In this document: positions 6,174-13,647 of the stretch, in pieces
Layout of the letters: every line of letters begins with the position of its first letter
How positions within the stretch are numbered: position 1 is the stretch's first letter
Source of the DNA: an uncultured Rhodospira sp.
GTDB lineage: Bacteria; Pseudomonadota; Alphaproteobacteria; Rhodospirillales; Rhodospirillaceae
DNA length: 38,076 bases
Assembly (NCBI RefSeq): GCF_937138205.1
Contig: NZ_CAKZOT010000074.1
Span: 1-38,076, forward strand
Direction: 5' to 3'
Made by a program: the position numbers and the translations under genes
The notes under the pieces: model-generated
What the model saw: only the letters and a program-made list of their open reading frames with translations
Database searches by the model: none
What the model was told of the DNA's origin: nothing

Positions 6174-8234
6174 TCACCGCGCCTCGATCTGTCGCGTCGC
6201 CAGAACCGCTCCGTTGGCGACGTCCACATACCGCAGTTCGTAGCTGCCCGGCGTGCCCGGCAGGGTCAGGGCCACGCCGTCGCCTTCGTCGGTCTTCACC
6301 CCGGTGGCCGCCAGCCACTGGAACGGTCCCTGGTCCGGCGCCGCCACGGCGATGCGGTCGCGCTCACCGCCCGGTCCCGTCCAGCGGACGCGGATGGTCT
6401 CGCCGGGAGCGGCCGTATCCGGCGCGTTCAGGGACGCCGCGACGGATATGACCGCGACATCGGCGCTGCCCAAGATGGCACCCGTCTCGCCCAGCCGATA
6501 GCGCACGGCGTAGGACCCGGCGTCATCGGGCGCGGTGAATCGCGCGCTGTCGTCCCGGTCGGCGCGGGCCGCCTCCAGGGGTGCGGCGTCCGGCGGCGCC
6601 TCGGCGGGCACCAGTTCGACGCGGTCATCGCGCCGGCCCGGACCGTCCCAGGACACGTCCAGGGCGGCCCCGGCAACGACCTCGCCCGGCGCCGTCACGG
6701 TGGCCGACAGCGGCACGATTTCCAGGGGCGCGCGGGCGAGCACACGCCGGCCTTCGTTCAGGACGTAGCGGACTTCATACAGCCCGGGTTCGCCCGGGGC
6801 CTGAACCTGGTCCTTTTGGTCCCGGCTGCTGGCGCGCTTGTAGCTGCCGACCTCATCGTCGGGCGTGCCCATCGGCACGATGGTGACATAGTCGCGGACG
6901 CCCACCGTGGGATCCCAGGACACCGGCACGCGCGATCCGGCCGGCGCTGTCTCGGGCGCGGTCAGGGTCACGGTGGCGTTGGTCAGTTCGAGGGGCGCGC
7001 GGGCGAGCACACGCCGGCCTTCGTTCAGGACGTAGCGGATTTCATACAGCCCCGGTTCGCCCGGGGCCTGAATCTGGTCCTTTTGGTCCCGGCTGCTGGC
7101 GCGTTTGTAGCTGCCGACCTCATCGTCGGGCGTGCCCATCGGCACGATGGTGACATAGTCGCGGACGTCCACTGTGGGATCCCAGGACACCGGCACGCGC
7201 GATCCGGCCGGCGCCGTCTCGGGCGCGGTCAGGGTGACGGCGGCGTTGGTCAGTTCGAGGGGCGCCCGGGCGAGCACACGCCGGCCTTCGTTGAGGACGT
7301 AGCGGATTTCATACAGCCCGGGGTCGCTCGGGGCCTGAACCTGGTCTTTTTGGTCTCGGCTGCTGGCGCGTTTGTAGCTGCCGATTTCGTCGTCGGGGGT
7401 GCCCCTCGGCACGATGGTGACATAGTCGCGGGGCGTGACGGTCGGGTCCCACGACACCGCGACGCGCGATCCGGCCGGGGCGGTGGCCGGCGCCGTCAAG
7501 GTGACCTCCGGCGCCGGTGTCTCGGGCTCTGGTTGGGGGGCGGGTTCGGGCTCCGATTCTGGCGCGGCTGTGACCTCGAACAACGCCTCCTGGAGCGAGC
7601 CGGCGTCGTCGGCCGTGCGGAACGTGCCCCCGGTGTTCTCCGCCAGACAGCGCAGTTGTGCCTGGTCCTCCGGCGCGTCGACGTCGAATCCGATGACATG
7701 GGCGGTGAAGTCGATACCGGCGGCCTCCAGGGCCTCGGCCACGGCGCAGGGGTCGCGGTCGCAGGTCTCGCGGCCATCGGAAATCAGCACGACCGTGGCC
7801 GCGTTCTCCTCGTATCGCAGGGCCTCGGCGGCGCGCCGGACGGCGTCGGAGAGAGGGGTCTTGCCCTTCGGGTTGAGGCCCTCGACGGCGGCACGGATGG
7901 CGTCGCGGTTGCCCGTGCCGGCGGGCACCAGCTCCTCGATGTCGGCGCAATCCCCTTTCCGGTTATGCCCGTAGGCCCACAGGCCGAGCGTCTGGTCCGC
8001 CGGCAAGGTGCCCAGCAACTCGCCCACCACCTCGCGCGCGATGGTGATCTTGTGACCGCCCGCGATCTGCTGCCACATCGACCCGGAGGCGTCCAGGACG
8101 AGCACGGTGCGCGGCGGTTCGGGGGCTTGCGCGCGCGCCGGATCAGCCGTCGTCACCGCGACCAGAAAGGCGGTGAACCCCAGGACGAGACCGGCCGCCA
8201 GGGCGACGCGACCGAGGTGGATGGGCACGGTCAT
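6174..8234 (-). CDS. Exported von Willebrand A protein with tandem repeat domains
   Basis: This 686-residue protein starts with a signal peptide (about 1-35, hydrophobic 8-29, ending ARA). A vWA domain (about 42-220) follows, with a complete metal-ion adhesion site: Asp48-x-Ser50-x-Ser52 (DASGS), Thr126 (GKTPLSD) and Asp153 (SDGRE). Cys residues at 96, 158, 163 and 196 may form disulfides. An acidic Pro/Glu linker (225-243) leads to five tandem units of about 89 residues. Units one to three (244-332, 333-421, 422-510) are nearly identical and units four and five (511-686) are diverged. Each has a beta-sandwich look (TAPAGSRVPVSWDP, GLYEIRYVLNEGRRVLARAP). The ATG at 8234 follows GGAGGG. A periplasmic or surface adhesion role is likely; the ligand is unknown. 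It lies between purS and purQ. Confidence 0.85.
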   Translation of the reverse strand: MTVPIHLGRVALAAGLVLGFTAFLVAVTTADPARAQAPEPPRTVLVLDASGSMWQQIAGGHKITIAREVVGELLGTLPADQTLGLWAYGHNRKGDCADIEELVPAGTGNRDAIRAAVEGLNPKGKTPLSDAVRRAAEALRYEENAATVVLISDGRETCDRDPCAVAEALEAAGIDFTAHVIGFDVDAPEDQAQLRCLAENTGGTFRTADDAGSLQEALFEVTAAPESEPEPAPQPEPETPAPEVTLTAPATAPAGSRVAVSWDPTVTPRDYVTIVPRGTPDDEIGSYKRASSRDQKDQVQAPSDPGLYEIRYVLNEGRRVLARAPLELTNAAVTLTAPETAPAGSRVPVSWDPTVDVRDYVTIVPMGTPDDEVGSYKRASSRDQKDQIQAPGEPGLYEIRYVLNEGRRVLARAPLELTNATVTLTAPETAPAGSRVPVSWDPTVGVRDYVTIVPMGTPDDEVGSYKRASSRDQKDQVQAPGEPGLYEVRYVLNEGRRVLARAPLEIVPLSATVTAPGEVVAGAALDVSWDGPGRRDDRVELVPAEAPPDAAPLEAARADRDDSARFTAPDDAGSYAVRYRLGETGAILGSADVAVISVAASLNAPDTAAPGETIRVRWTGPGGERDRIAVAAPDQGPFQWLAATGVKTDEGDGVALTLPGTPGSYELRYVDVANGAVLATRQIEAR
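6705..7505 (-). repeat. Three tandem near-identical 267-bp coding repeats
   Basis: The units are 7505-7239, 7238-6972 and 6971-6705, each 89 codons of the vWA protein. Long words recur almost unchanged at DNA level, for example GGCGAGCACACGCCGGCCTT and CTGGTCCTTTTGGTCCCGGC. This indicates recent duplication or ongoing gene conversion, and unit number may vary between strains. Confidence 0.9.
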
Positions 8235-8330
8235 CGAACACCCTCCGCACACTGATGGCAGTGAAATGATAGTCACGTGCAATCGTGCGGGACCGAGGCG
8301 CCGGGTGTCAAGCCACGGGCGGGGCGCCGA

Positions 8331-8573
8331 TCAGGCGTCCACCTCGATCCGGTAGGTCTCGATGACGGTATTCGCCAGCAGTTGGCGGCACATGTCGTCC
8401 ACGCGCGCTCGCGCCGTCTCGGCGTCGGTGTCGTCCAGGTCCAGGTCGATCACCTTGCCCTGGCGGGCCTCCTTCACGCCATCGAACCCCAGCGACTGGA
8501 GCGCATTGGCGATGGCCTTGCCCTGCGGGTCGAGCACACCGGGCTTCAGGGTGACATGAACGCGCGCCTTCAC
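8331..8573 (-). CDS. purS: Phosphoribosylformylglycinamidine synthase subunit PurS
   Basis: PurS is the small structural subunit that bridges PurQ and PurL in the FGAM synthase complex. The 80-residue protein has the standard form: a KARVHVTLKPGVLDPQGKAI start, LQSLGFDGVKEARQGKVIDL in the middle, then an acidic DDTDAETARARVDDMCRQLLANTVIE segment. GTG at 8573 follows GAGGAG, which decides the start. purC lies 50 bp upstream. The expected downstream neighbour purQ is displaced by the vWA and RES/Xre genes. Confidence 0.95.
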   Translation of the reverse strand: MKARVHVTLKPGVLDPQGKAIANALQSLGFDGVKEARQGKVIDLDLDDTDAETARARVDDMCRQLLANTVIETYRIEVDA

Positions 8574-8623
8574 GGACGGACTCCTCAAGGTCTTTGGTTG
8601 TTCGGCTGCCCCGGCCTGAATGG

Positions 8624-9394
8624 CTACTGCAACACCGCCGGTCCCTGGATGTCGCGCGGGCCGCCCTCGGGCAGGATGCCGAGCCGGCGGGCGACCTCCT
8701 GATAGGCCTCCTCGACGCCGCCCATGTCGCGGCGGAAGCGGTCCTTGTCCAGCCGCTCGTTGGTCTTGACGTCCCACAGGCGGCAGTTGTCGGGGCTGAT
8801 CTCGTCGGCCAGCACCAGGTGCATCTCGTCGGTCTGGTCGTCGTAGACGCGGCCGAACTCCAGCTTGAAGTCCACCAGCTTCAGGCCGATGCCCAGGAAC
8901 AGGCCCGACAGGTAGTCGTTGACCCGCAGCGACAGGCTCATCATCTCGTCCAGGTCCTGGATGCTGGCCCAGCCGAAGGCGGTGATGTGCTCCTCGGTGA
9001 CCATCGGGTCGTTCAGGTCGTCGCTCTTGTAGTAGTACTCGACGATGGAGCGCGGCAGCACGGTGCCTTCCTGGATACCGAAGCGCTTGGACAGCGAGCC
9101 GGCGGCGACGTTACGGACCACCACCTCGATGGGAATGATCTCCACCTCGCGCACCAACTGCTCGCGCATGTTCAGGCGGCGGATGAAGTGGGTCGGCACG
9201 CCGATGTCGCCCAGGCGCTGCATCAGGAATTCGCTGATGCGGTTGTTCAGCACCCCCTTGCCGGTGATGGTGCCCTTTTTCTGATTGTTGAAGGCGGTGG
9301 CGTCGTCCTTGAAATACTGCACAAGGGTGCCGGGTTCGGGTCCTTCGAACAGGACCTTGGCCTTGCCTTCATAGATCTGTCTGCGTCGGGCCAT
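8624..9394 (-). CDS. purC: SAICAR synthase PurC
   Basis: PurC (phosphoribosylaminoimidazole-succinocarboxamide synthase) joins aspartate to CAIR with ATP in purine synthesis. At 256 residues it is typical of the bacterial single-domain enzyme. The start [16 protein letters not shown] is the conserved ATP-binding N-terminus, and [27 protein letters not shown] and [14 protein letters not shown] are family signatures. The C-terminal tail [12 protein letters not shown] is an ordinary alphaproteobacterial extension. The start at 9394 matches the family; the open frame upstream has no homology. It heads the remaining purC-purS pair. Confidence 0.97.
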   Translation of the reverse strand: MARRRQIYEGKAKVLFEGPEPGTLVQYFKDDATAFNNQKKGTITGKGVLNNRISEFLMQRLGDIGVPTHFIRRLNMREQLVREVEIIPIEVVVRNVAAGSLSKRFGIQEGTVLPRSIVEYYYKSDDLNDPMVTEEHITAFGWASIQDLDEMMSLSLRVNDYLSGLFLGIGLKLVDFKLEFGRVYDDQTDEMHLVLADEISPDNCRLWDVKTNERLDKDRFRRDMGGVEEAYQEVARRLGILPEGGPRDIQGPAVLQ

Positions 9395-9437
9395 CAGTGT
9401 CGTCTTGTGGGAGTGGCGGAGGGAAAAGACTCGCACA

Positions 9438-9477
9438 CCCGTCACCGGTGGGCGACGGGCGTGATCGGCGCACCATA
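9438..9477 (-). promoter_or_regulatory. purC leader: -10-like element and hairpin
   Basis: On the minus strand TATGGT (9477-9472) is a possible -10 element without a good -35. It is followed by CCCGTC...GACGGG (stem 9459-9454 with 9443-9438, 10-nt loop) and a loose U-rich patch. This could be a simple leader hairpin or an attenuator. I see no known riboswitch pattern. Confidence 0.25.
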
Positions 9478-9534
9478 GCGCGGGCGGCGCGCGGGTGAAA
9501 GGTGGTTGTTGAGGATCAGGCCGGACCCCTGGGG

Positions 9535-9921
9535 TCAGCCCGTGGCCGCCTGGGGTTCGGCGCTGCCCTCGGGCGCGGGCGAGGCGTCGTCCGCGCCTGT
9601 GTCTCGCGCGGCGGGCGCGGCCTTCTTCTTTTTCCGGGCCTTGGATCCGGCCACCTCGTCCGGCGCCGGGGTGGTTCCCGCGTCTGGTTCGGGCGGCACG
9701 CCCTGGGCACCAAACGCCGGGCCGTGATAGTCCGTCACCCCCTGGGCCAGGGCGAAGCAGGCCAGGCGCACCGCCTTGGGGATCTCGAGGGAGTCCCCGT
9801 CCCGCTCGCCCTTTTCGTAGTACTGCACGACCCGGCGCTTCAGGCCCAGCGCCTCGGCCGCCTCCTTTTGCGACATGCGCATGACGCCCTTGCGCCAGTG
9901 CTTGAAGTCCTTCGGCGTCAC
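9535..9921 (-). CDS. Small HTH DNA-binding protein with low-complexity tail
   Basis: Residues about 4-45 of this 128-residue protein form an Xre-like helix-turn-helix ([20 protein letters not shown], then [15 protein letters not shown]). A helix with [11 protein letters not shown] follows. From about residue 72 the protein is low-complexity, Pro/Ala rich, with a KARKKKK basic cluster, and is probably disordered. GTG at 9921 is chosen because GGGGGAGG precedes it; an in-frame TTG at 9945 is the alternative. It lies upstream of purC on the same strand with a 140-bp gap, so it could regulate the neighbouring genes, but the sequence gives no direct evidence of a target. Confidence 0.75.
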   Translation of the reverse strand: MTPKDFKHWRKGVMRMSQKEAAEALGLKRRVVQYYEKGERDGDSLEIPKAVRLACFALAQGVTDYHGPAFGAQGVPPEPDAGTTPAPDEVAGSKARKKKKAAPAARDTGADDASPAPEGSAEPQAATG

Positions 9922-9959
9922 GCCGCCTCCCCCGCTTGCATACAATCCCCTGTCGGCTA

Positions 9960-9988
9960 GACGTATGACAGATTTGTGACCAAATCAA
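9960..9988 (-). promoter_or_regulatory. Candidate promoter for the HTH gene
   Basis: TTGATT (9988-9983), a 17-bp spacer, and TACGTC (9965-9960) on the minus strand lie about 40 bp before the GTG start of the HTH gene. Confidence 0.3.
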
Positions 9989-10008
9989 GCTGTTTTGGGT
10001 GCCCACTG

Positions 10009-10794
10009 TCAACACCCCGGGCGGCCTACCGTGCCACCAAGATCAAGGTCAACGGCAGCGAACGGCGTCCGATCCGGGGGTCCCGGCGCGAACCGCAGGA
10101 TCGGCGCGGGGCCGTCCACGGCCGGGGCCGGCAGGGCGATCTGGGCGGCGTTGACGGTGGCGAATCCACTGTCCAGTTCAAAGCACATCCCGGCGTTGGG
10201 TGCCGGCGCGTCGGGATCGGCGCCCAGGCCCTGCATCGCCGTCCAGGCGTCCCAGCTCTCCGGGTCCGGGGGATCGGGCACCGGCGCCGCCCGAACGCGC
10301 GGCAGGTTGGCGCGGATGCGTGGGTCGGTCTCGTCGTTGGCGTCGGCGGCGGAGATCATCCACAGGCCGTCATCCAAGGCCCTGGCCTCCACGGGCCTGG
10401 GTCCGGCATGGCGCAGCCACAGGGTATCGCGGTTGTCGGCGAGGACCATGTTGAACGGCCGGTAGGCGTCGGGGTTCAGGTCGGCCAGCGCCTCGGCGGC
10501 CGCCACGGCGTCGGCGTGGTCCAGCGCCTCCAGCACCAGTTCGCCTCGGCTGCGCTTGCCGGCCTGCGGACCGAGAGTGCCAGGCCGGTTCAGAATGACC
10601 GCCACCACGCCGTGGTCGTTCAGCCCCAGCCAGGAGCCGCCGGCCAGGTCGTCGCGCCCGGCCACCACCTCCGGCCGGTCGGGCCAGTGGCGTCCGGGGC
10701 CGGTCCACGGTCGGTCGCGCATCTCGTCGCGATTCCCGGCCAGGATCAGCGGCCAGGGATGTCCGGACCGGCGCAACACGATCACGGTACACAT
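10009..10794 (-). CDS. NRDE (TANGO2-like) family protein
   Basis: The 261-residue protein begins MCTVIVLRR and carries GNRDE (Asn21-Glu24), the signature of the NRDE/TANGO2 family. In that family Cys2 is conserved in Ntn-hydrolase-like fashion. Further family features are [21 protein letters not shown] and RPFNMVLAD. Biochemical function is not settled: eukaryotic TANGO2 has been linked to haem and lipid handling, and bacterial members are uncharacterised. The start at 10794 follows AGGAGA. It is divergent from the DUF1476 gene with 173 bp between. Confidence 0.88.
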   Translation of the reverse strand: MCTVIVLRRSGHPWPLILAGNRDEMRDRPWTGPGRHWPDRPEVVAGRDDLAGGSWLGLNDHGVVAVILNRPGTLGPQAGKRSRGELVLEALDHADAVAAAEALADLNPDAYRPFNMVLADNRDTLWLRHAGPRPVEARALDDGLWMISAADANDETDPRIRANLPRVRAAPVPDPPDPESWDAWTAMQGLGADPDAPAPNAGMCFELDSGFATVNAAQIALPAPAVDGPAPILRFAPGPPDRTPFAAVDLDLGGTVGRPGC

Positions 10795-10967
10795 GGGATG
10801 CTGGTCTCCTTTTGGCCCGTGGCACGTCGGAGTCCAATGTAGTCGCTCCGGCGCGTATCCACAAAACACTTGGCGAAAAAGGGGGTAGGCCGGGGCCGCG
10901 CGGCGACGGTATAACGGGCGCGCACAGCGGGGAGGGCTGCGGTCCGGACGAGTGAGAGGGGACAAGG

Positions 10968-11312
10968 ATGAGTGATCCGTTCCGCGAGCGCGAAAAGGCG
11001 TTCGAGGCGAAATACGAACACGACGAGGCCCTGCGGTTCCGCATCACGACGCGCCGCAACAAGCTGCTGGGGCTGTGGGCGGCCGGGGAACTCGGCCTGA
11101 CCGGCGCCGAGGCCGAGGCTTACGCGCACAGCCTGATCGAATACGACCTGACCCACGCCGGCAGCACCGATCTGCTGGACAAGGTGCGCACCGATCTGAC
11201 GGCCCGGGGCATCGAGATCTCGCACCACCGCCTGGACCTGCGGGCGGCCAAGCTGCTGCACGAGGCCGAGGCGCAGATCAACGCCGAACTGGTCGGCTCT
11301 GCGCCGCGCTGA
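10968..11312 (+). CDS. DUF1476 protein, ATPase inhibitor subunit zeta
   Basis: This is the alphaproteobacterial zeta subunit family, which inhibits ATP hydrolysis by the F1-ATPase. The 114-residue protein starts SDPFREREKAFEAKYEHDE, the inhibitory N-terminal helix, followed by RFRITTRRNKLLGLWAA and a helical bundle ending in AEAQINAELVG. Length is close to the usual 105-110. A GAGGGGACAAGG site precedes the ATG. DUF1476 beside purC is a conserved gene order in Rhodospirillales, which anchors the position of the split purine cluster. Confidence 0.95.
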   Translation: MSDPFREREKAFEAKYEHDEALRFRITTRRNKLLGLWAAGELGLTGAEAEAYAHSLIEYDLTHAGSTDLLDKVRTDLTARGIEISHHRLDLRAAKLLHEAEAQINAELVGSAPR

Positions 11313-11709
11313 GCCGGCCGGCCGGTATCAACACACAGGTCTGCCGGGATGATGCGGCGACGGGACGGGTTTGGCCTGCGGTGCTCGACTCCCTCGAAAG
11401 CCTGCGCAAACCGATTGATAGGGTGTTCAGACAGATCCGCTTAAACTTTTAGATGATAATGGCCGGAACCACGGCGGCATGTGATCGTGTCGAAGGTTCG
11501 ATTGCGCACCCTGATGTCTGGTGCCGAACCTCGGACGTCAACGCTGCTCTGCCCCGCCTTCCGCCCAATACAATTTAAGGGTCGCGGACTGTGCCTTCCG
11601 GCTTCGCCATTTTGACTGCGACGCTTCCGACCTTGCTCCCCCGGGCCGGTTCCCGTTCAATGCGGCGGAGCCGGTCCTCTCCTCTCTCGCGTTCGGTCCG
11701 CCCGCCGCC
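11313..11709. other. Intergenic region before recN
   Basis: I see no gene in these 397 bp. The middle is AT-richer. A -10-like TACAAT (11569-11574) could start a recN message with a leader of about 130 nt, but its -35 is poor. I looked for alphaproteobacterial LexA boxes (GAAC-N7-GAAC or GTTC-N7-GTTC) and found none intact. Confidence 0.4.
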
Positions 11710-13425
11710 ATGCTGGTTTCGCTGTCCATCCGCGATGTCGTGCTCATCGCGCGCCTTGACCTGTCGTTCGGCGACGGGCTCGGTGTGCTGACCGGCGAGA
11801 CCGGGGCGGGCAAGTCGATCCTGCTGGACAGCCTGGGGCTGACCCTGGGGGCGCGGGCCGATAGCGGTCTGGTGCGGGCCGGGGCCGAGCGGTTGTCGGT
11901 GACGGCGGCGTTCGATATTGGCCGCGACCATCCGGCCCACGCCATCCTCGCCGAGCAGGACATGGCGGAGACCGAGGACCAGCTTGTGCTGCGCCGCGCG
12001 GTGAACGCCGACGGCCGCAGCCGCGCCTGGGTCAATGACCAGCCGTGCAGCGTCGGCCTGCTGCGCCGGCTGGGCGAGACGCTGGTCGAGGTGCACGGCC
12101 AGTTCGACACGCACGGCCTGCTCGATCCTGGGACTCACCGGGCGGTGCTGGACGCGCACGGGGCGCTGGGATCGCATCTGATCGCCTGCCGCGCCGCCTG
12201 GGACGCGTGGCGGGCGGCGGCGCGGGCGCACGCGGCGGCGCTGCGCGATCTGGAGCAGGCCCGCGCGCACGAGGACCACCTGCGGGTCATGCTGGCCGAC
12301 CTGGAAGCGCTGAACCCGAAGCCCGAGGAAGAGGCCGCCCTGGCCGAGAAGCGCACCCGCCTGATGAACGGCGAGAAGCTGGCCGAGGGCCTGAACGGCG
12401 CGCTGTCGGCGCTCAGCCAACCGACCGACGTCGAGGCCGCCTTGCGGTCCGCCCAGCGGCACCTGGAGCGGTTGGGCGATGCCGCCGGCCCGGCGCTCGG
12501 CCCGATCGCCGAGGGCCTGGAACGCGCCGCCATCGAGGTCGCCGAGGCCCGCGCCGCGCTCGACCACGCCGCCGCCGACGTGGATCTCGATCCGCGCCAT
12601 CTTGATCAGGTCGAGGAGCGCCTGTTCGCCCTGCGCGGGTTGGCGCGCAAACACGGCGTGGCGGTGGACGACCTGTGCGACCTGACCGCGCGCACGCGGG
12701 CCAGCCTGGACGCCCTGGAGGACGAGGGCGGCGCCGTGGCCGGCCTGGCCAAGGCCGAACAGACGGCGCGCGAGGCCTACCTGACGGCCGCGCGGGCGCT
12801 GTCGGCGGCCCGGACCAGCGCGGCGACGACGCTCGACACGGCGGTGAACGGAGAACTGCCACCGCTGAAGCTGGACAAGGCCCGCTTCGCCACCCGGGTG
12901 GAGCCGATGGACGAACGCGACTGGGGACCGGAGGGCCTGGACCGCGTCGCCTTTCAGGTGGCCACCAATCCCGGCACGGCCCCCGGAGCGATCCACAAGA
13001 TCGCCTCGGGCGGCGAACTGGCCCGCTTCATGCTGGCGTTGAAGGTGGTGCTGGCCCGCGCCTCGACCATCCCGACGCTGGTGTTCGACGAGGTCGACAC
13101 CGGCATCGGCGGCGCCACCGCCGCCGCCGTGGGCGAGCGGCTGGCGCGGCTGGCGCGGGACGTCCAGGTGCTGGTGGTGACGCACTCGCCGCAGGTGGCG
13201 GCGACCGGCCACCATCACTGGCGGGTGGAGAAGGCGGCCGGGGACGACGCGCCGGTGACGCGCGTGGTTCGCCTGGCGGACGAGGAGCGACGCGAGGAAA
13301 TCGCCCGCATGTTGGCCGGGGCGACCGTCACCGCCGAAGCCCGCGCCGCCGCCGAGACCCTGCTGCAGCACGCCGGCACGGCGCAACTGGACCTGGACCT
13401 GGCGACCGGCTCCCAAGCACCCTGA
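11710..13425 (+). CDS. recN: DNA repair protein RecN
   Basis: RecN is an SMC-like ATPase that acts at double-strand breaks during recombinational repair. The 571-residue protein has Walker A GETGAGKS (29-36), a long central coiled coil rich in Ala/Glu/Arg (about 150-370), the ABC signature SGGEL (433-437) and Walker B VFDEVDTGIGG (458-468), followed by VLVVTHSPQVAA with the switch His. The start MLVSLSIRDVVLI at 11710 is the normal RecN N-terminus; the open frame upstream lacks homology. It stands alone and converges on addA. Confidence 0.96.
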   Translation: MLVSLSIRDVVLIARLDLSFGDGLGVLTGETGAGKSILLDSLGLTLGARADSGLVRAGAERLSVTAAFDIGRDHPAHAILAEQDMAETEDQLVLRRAVNADGRSRAWVNDQPCSVGLLRRLGETLVEVHGQFDTHGLLDPGTHRAVLDAHGALGSHLIACRAAWDAWRAAARAHAAALRDLEQARAHEDHLRVMLADLEALNPKPEEEAALAEKRTRLMNGEKLAEGLNGALSALSQPTDVEAALRSAQRHLERLGDAAGPALGPIAEGLERAAIEVAEARAALDHAAADVDLDPRHLDQVEERLFALRGLARKHGVAVDDLCDLTARTRASLDALEDEGGAVAGLAKAEQTAREAYLTAARALSAARTSAATTLDTAVNGELPPLKLDKARFATRVEPMDERDWGPEGLDRVAFQVATNPGTAPGAIHKIASGGELARFMLALKVVLARASTIPTLVFDEVDTGIGGATAAAVGERLARLARDVQVLVVTHSPQVAATGHHHWRVEKAAGDDAPVTRVVRLADEERREEIARMLAGATVTAEARAAAETLLQHAGTAQLDLDLATGSQAP

Positions 13426-13434
13426 TTCGCATCG

Positions 13435-13484
13435 CCCGACACAAGGATTGGTCATCCCGACGCCTCCGAAGGAGGCGAGGGATC
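13435..13484. repeat. Dispersed palindrome after recN
   Basis: After a leader CCCGACACAAGGATTG (13435-13450) there is a hairpin: ATCCC (13454-13458) and CGCCTCC (13461-13467), loop GAA, GGAGGCG (13471-13477) and GGGAT (13479-13483). The leader recurs with one change at 25262-25277, again just after a plus-strand gene. It may act as a terminator for recN, but no U-run follows. Confidence 0.6.
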
Positions 13485-13647
13485 TGGTTGAGAAGAGCGA
13501 CCACCTTGCGGATGTCGTCAAAGGAGCGATGGTATCATCCCAAGCGTCGGACGGCATAGACATACACGCTTGTCGTGGCGCCCAACCGATCGTCTGCCGG
13601 TATGTCGCAGGACAGCCGTCCATTGGCGCGACCTGTCGTGCACCCGC

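Noticed and set aside
6705-7505. CRISPR-like repeat array
   Set aside because: The repeats are 267-bp coding units with no short spacers; they encode tandem protein domains.
5853-8255. 800-residue frame opposite the vWA gene
   Set aside because: It runs through the end of the RES gene and mirrors the vWA repeats on the opposite strand; no domain is seen.
9395-9534. Purine riboswitch upstream of purC
   Set aside because: There is a hairpin, but no three-way-junction pattern or conserved purine-riboswitch core.
11313-11709. LexA (SOS) box upstream of recN
   Set aside because: GAAC and GTTC words occur, but no pair has the required second half at 7-bp spacing.
11575-13623. 682-residue frame opposite recN
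   Set aside because: Antisense of recN with no recognisable motif.
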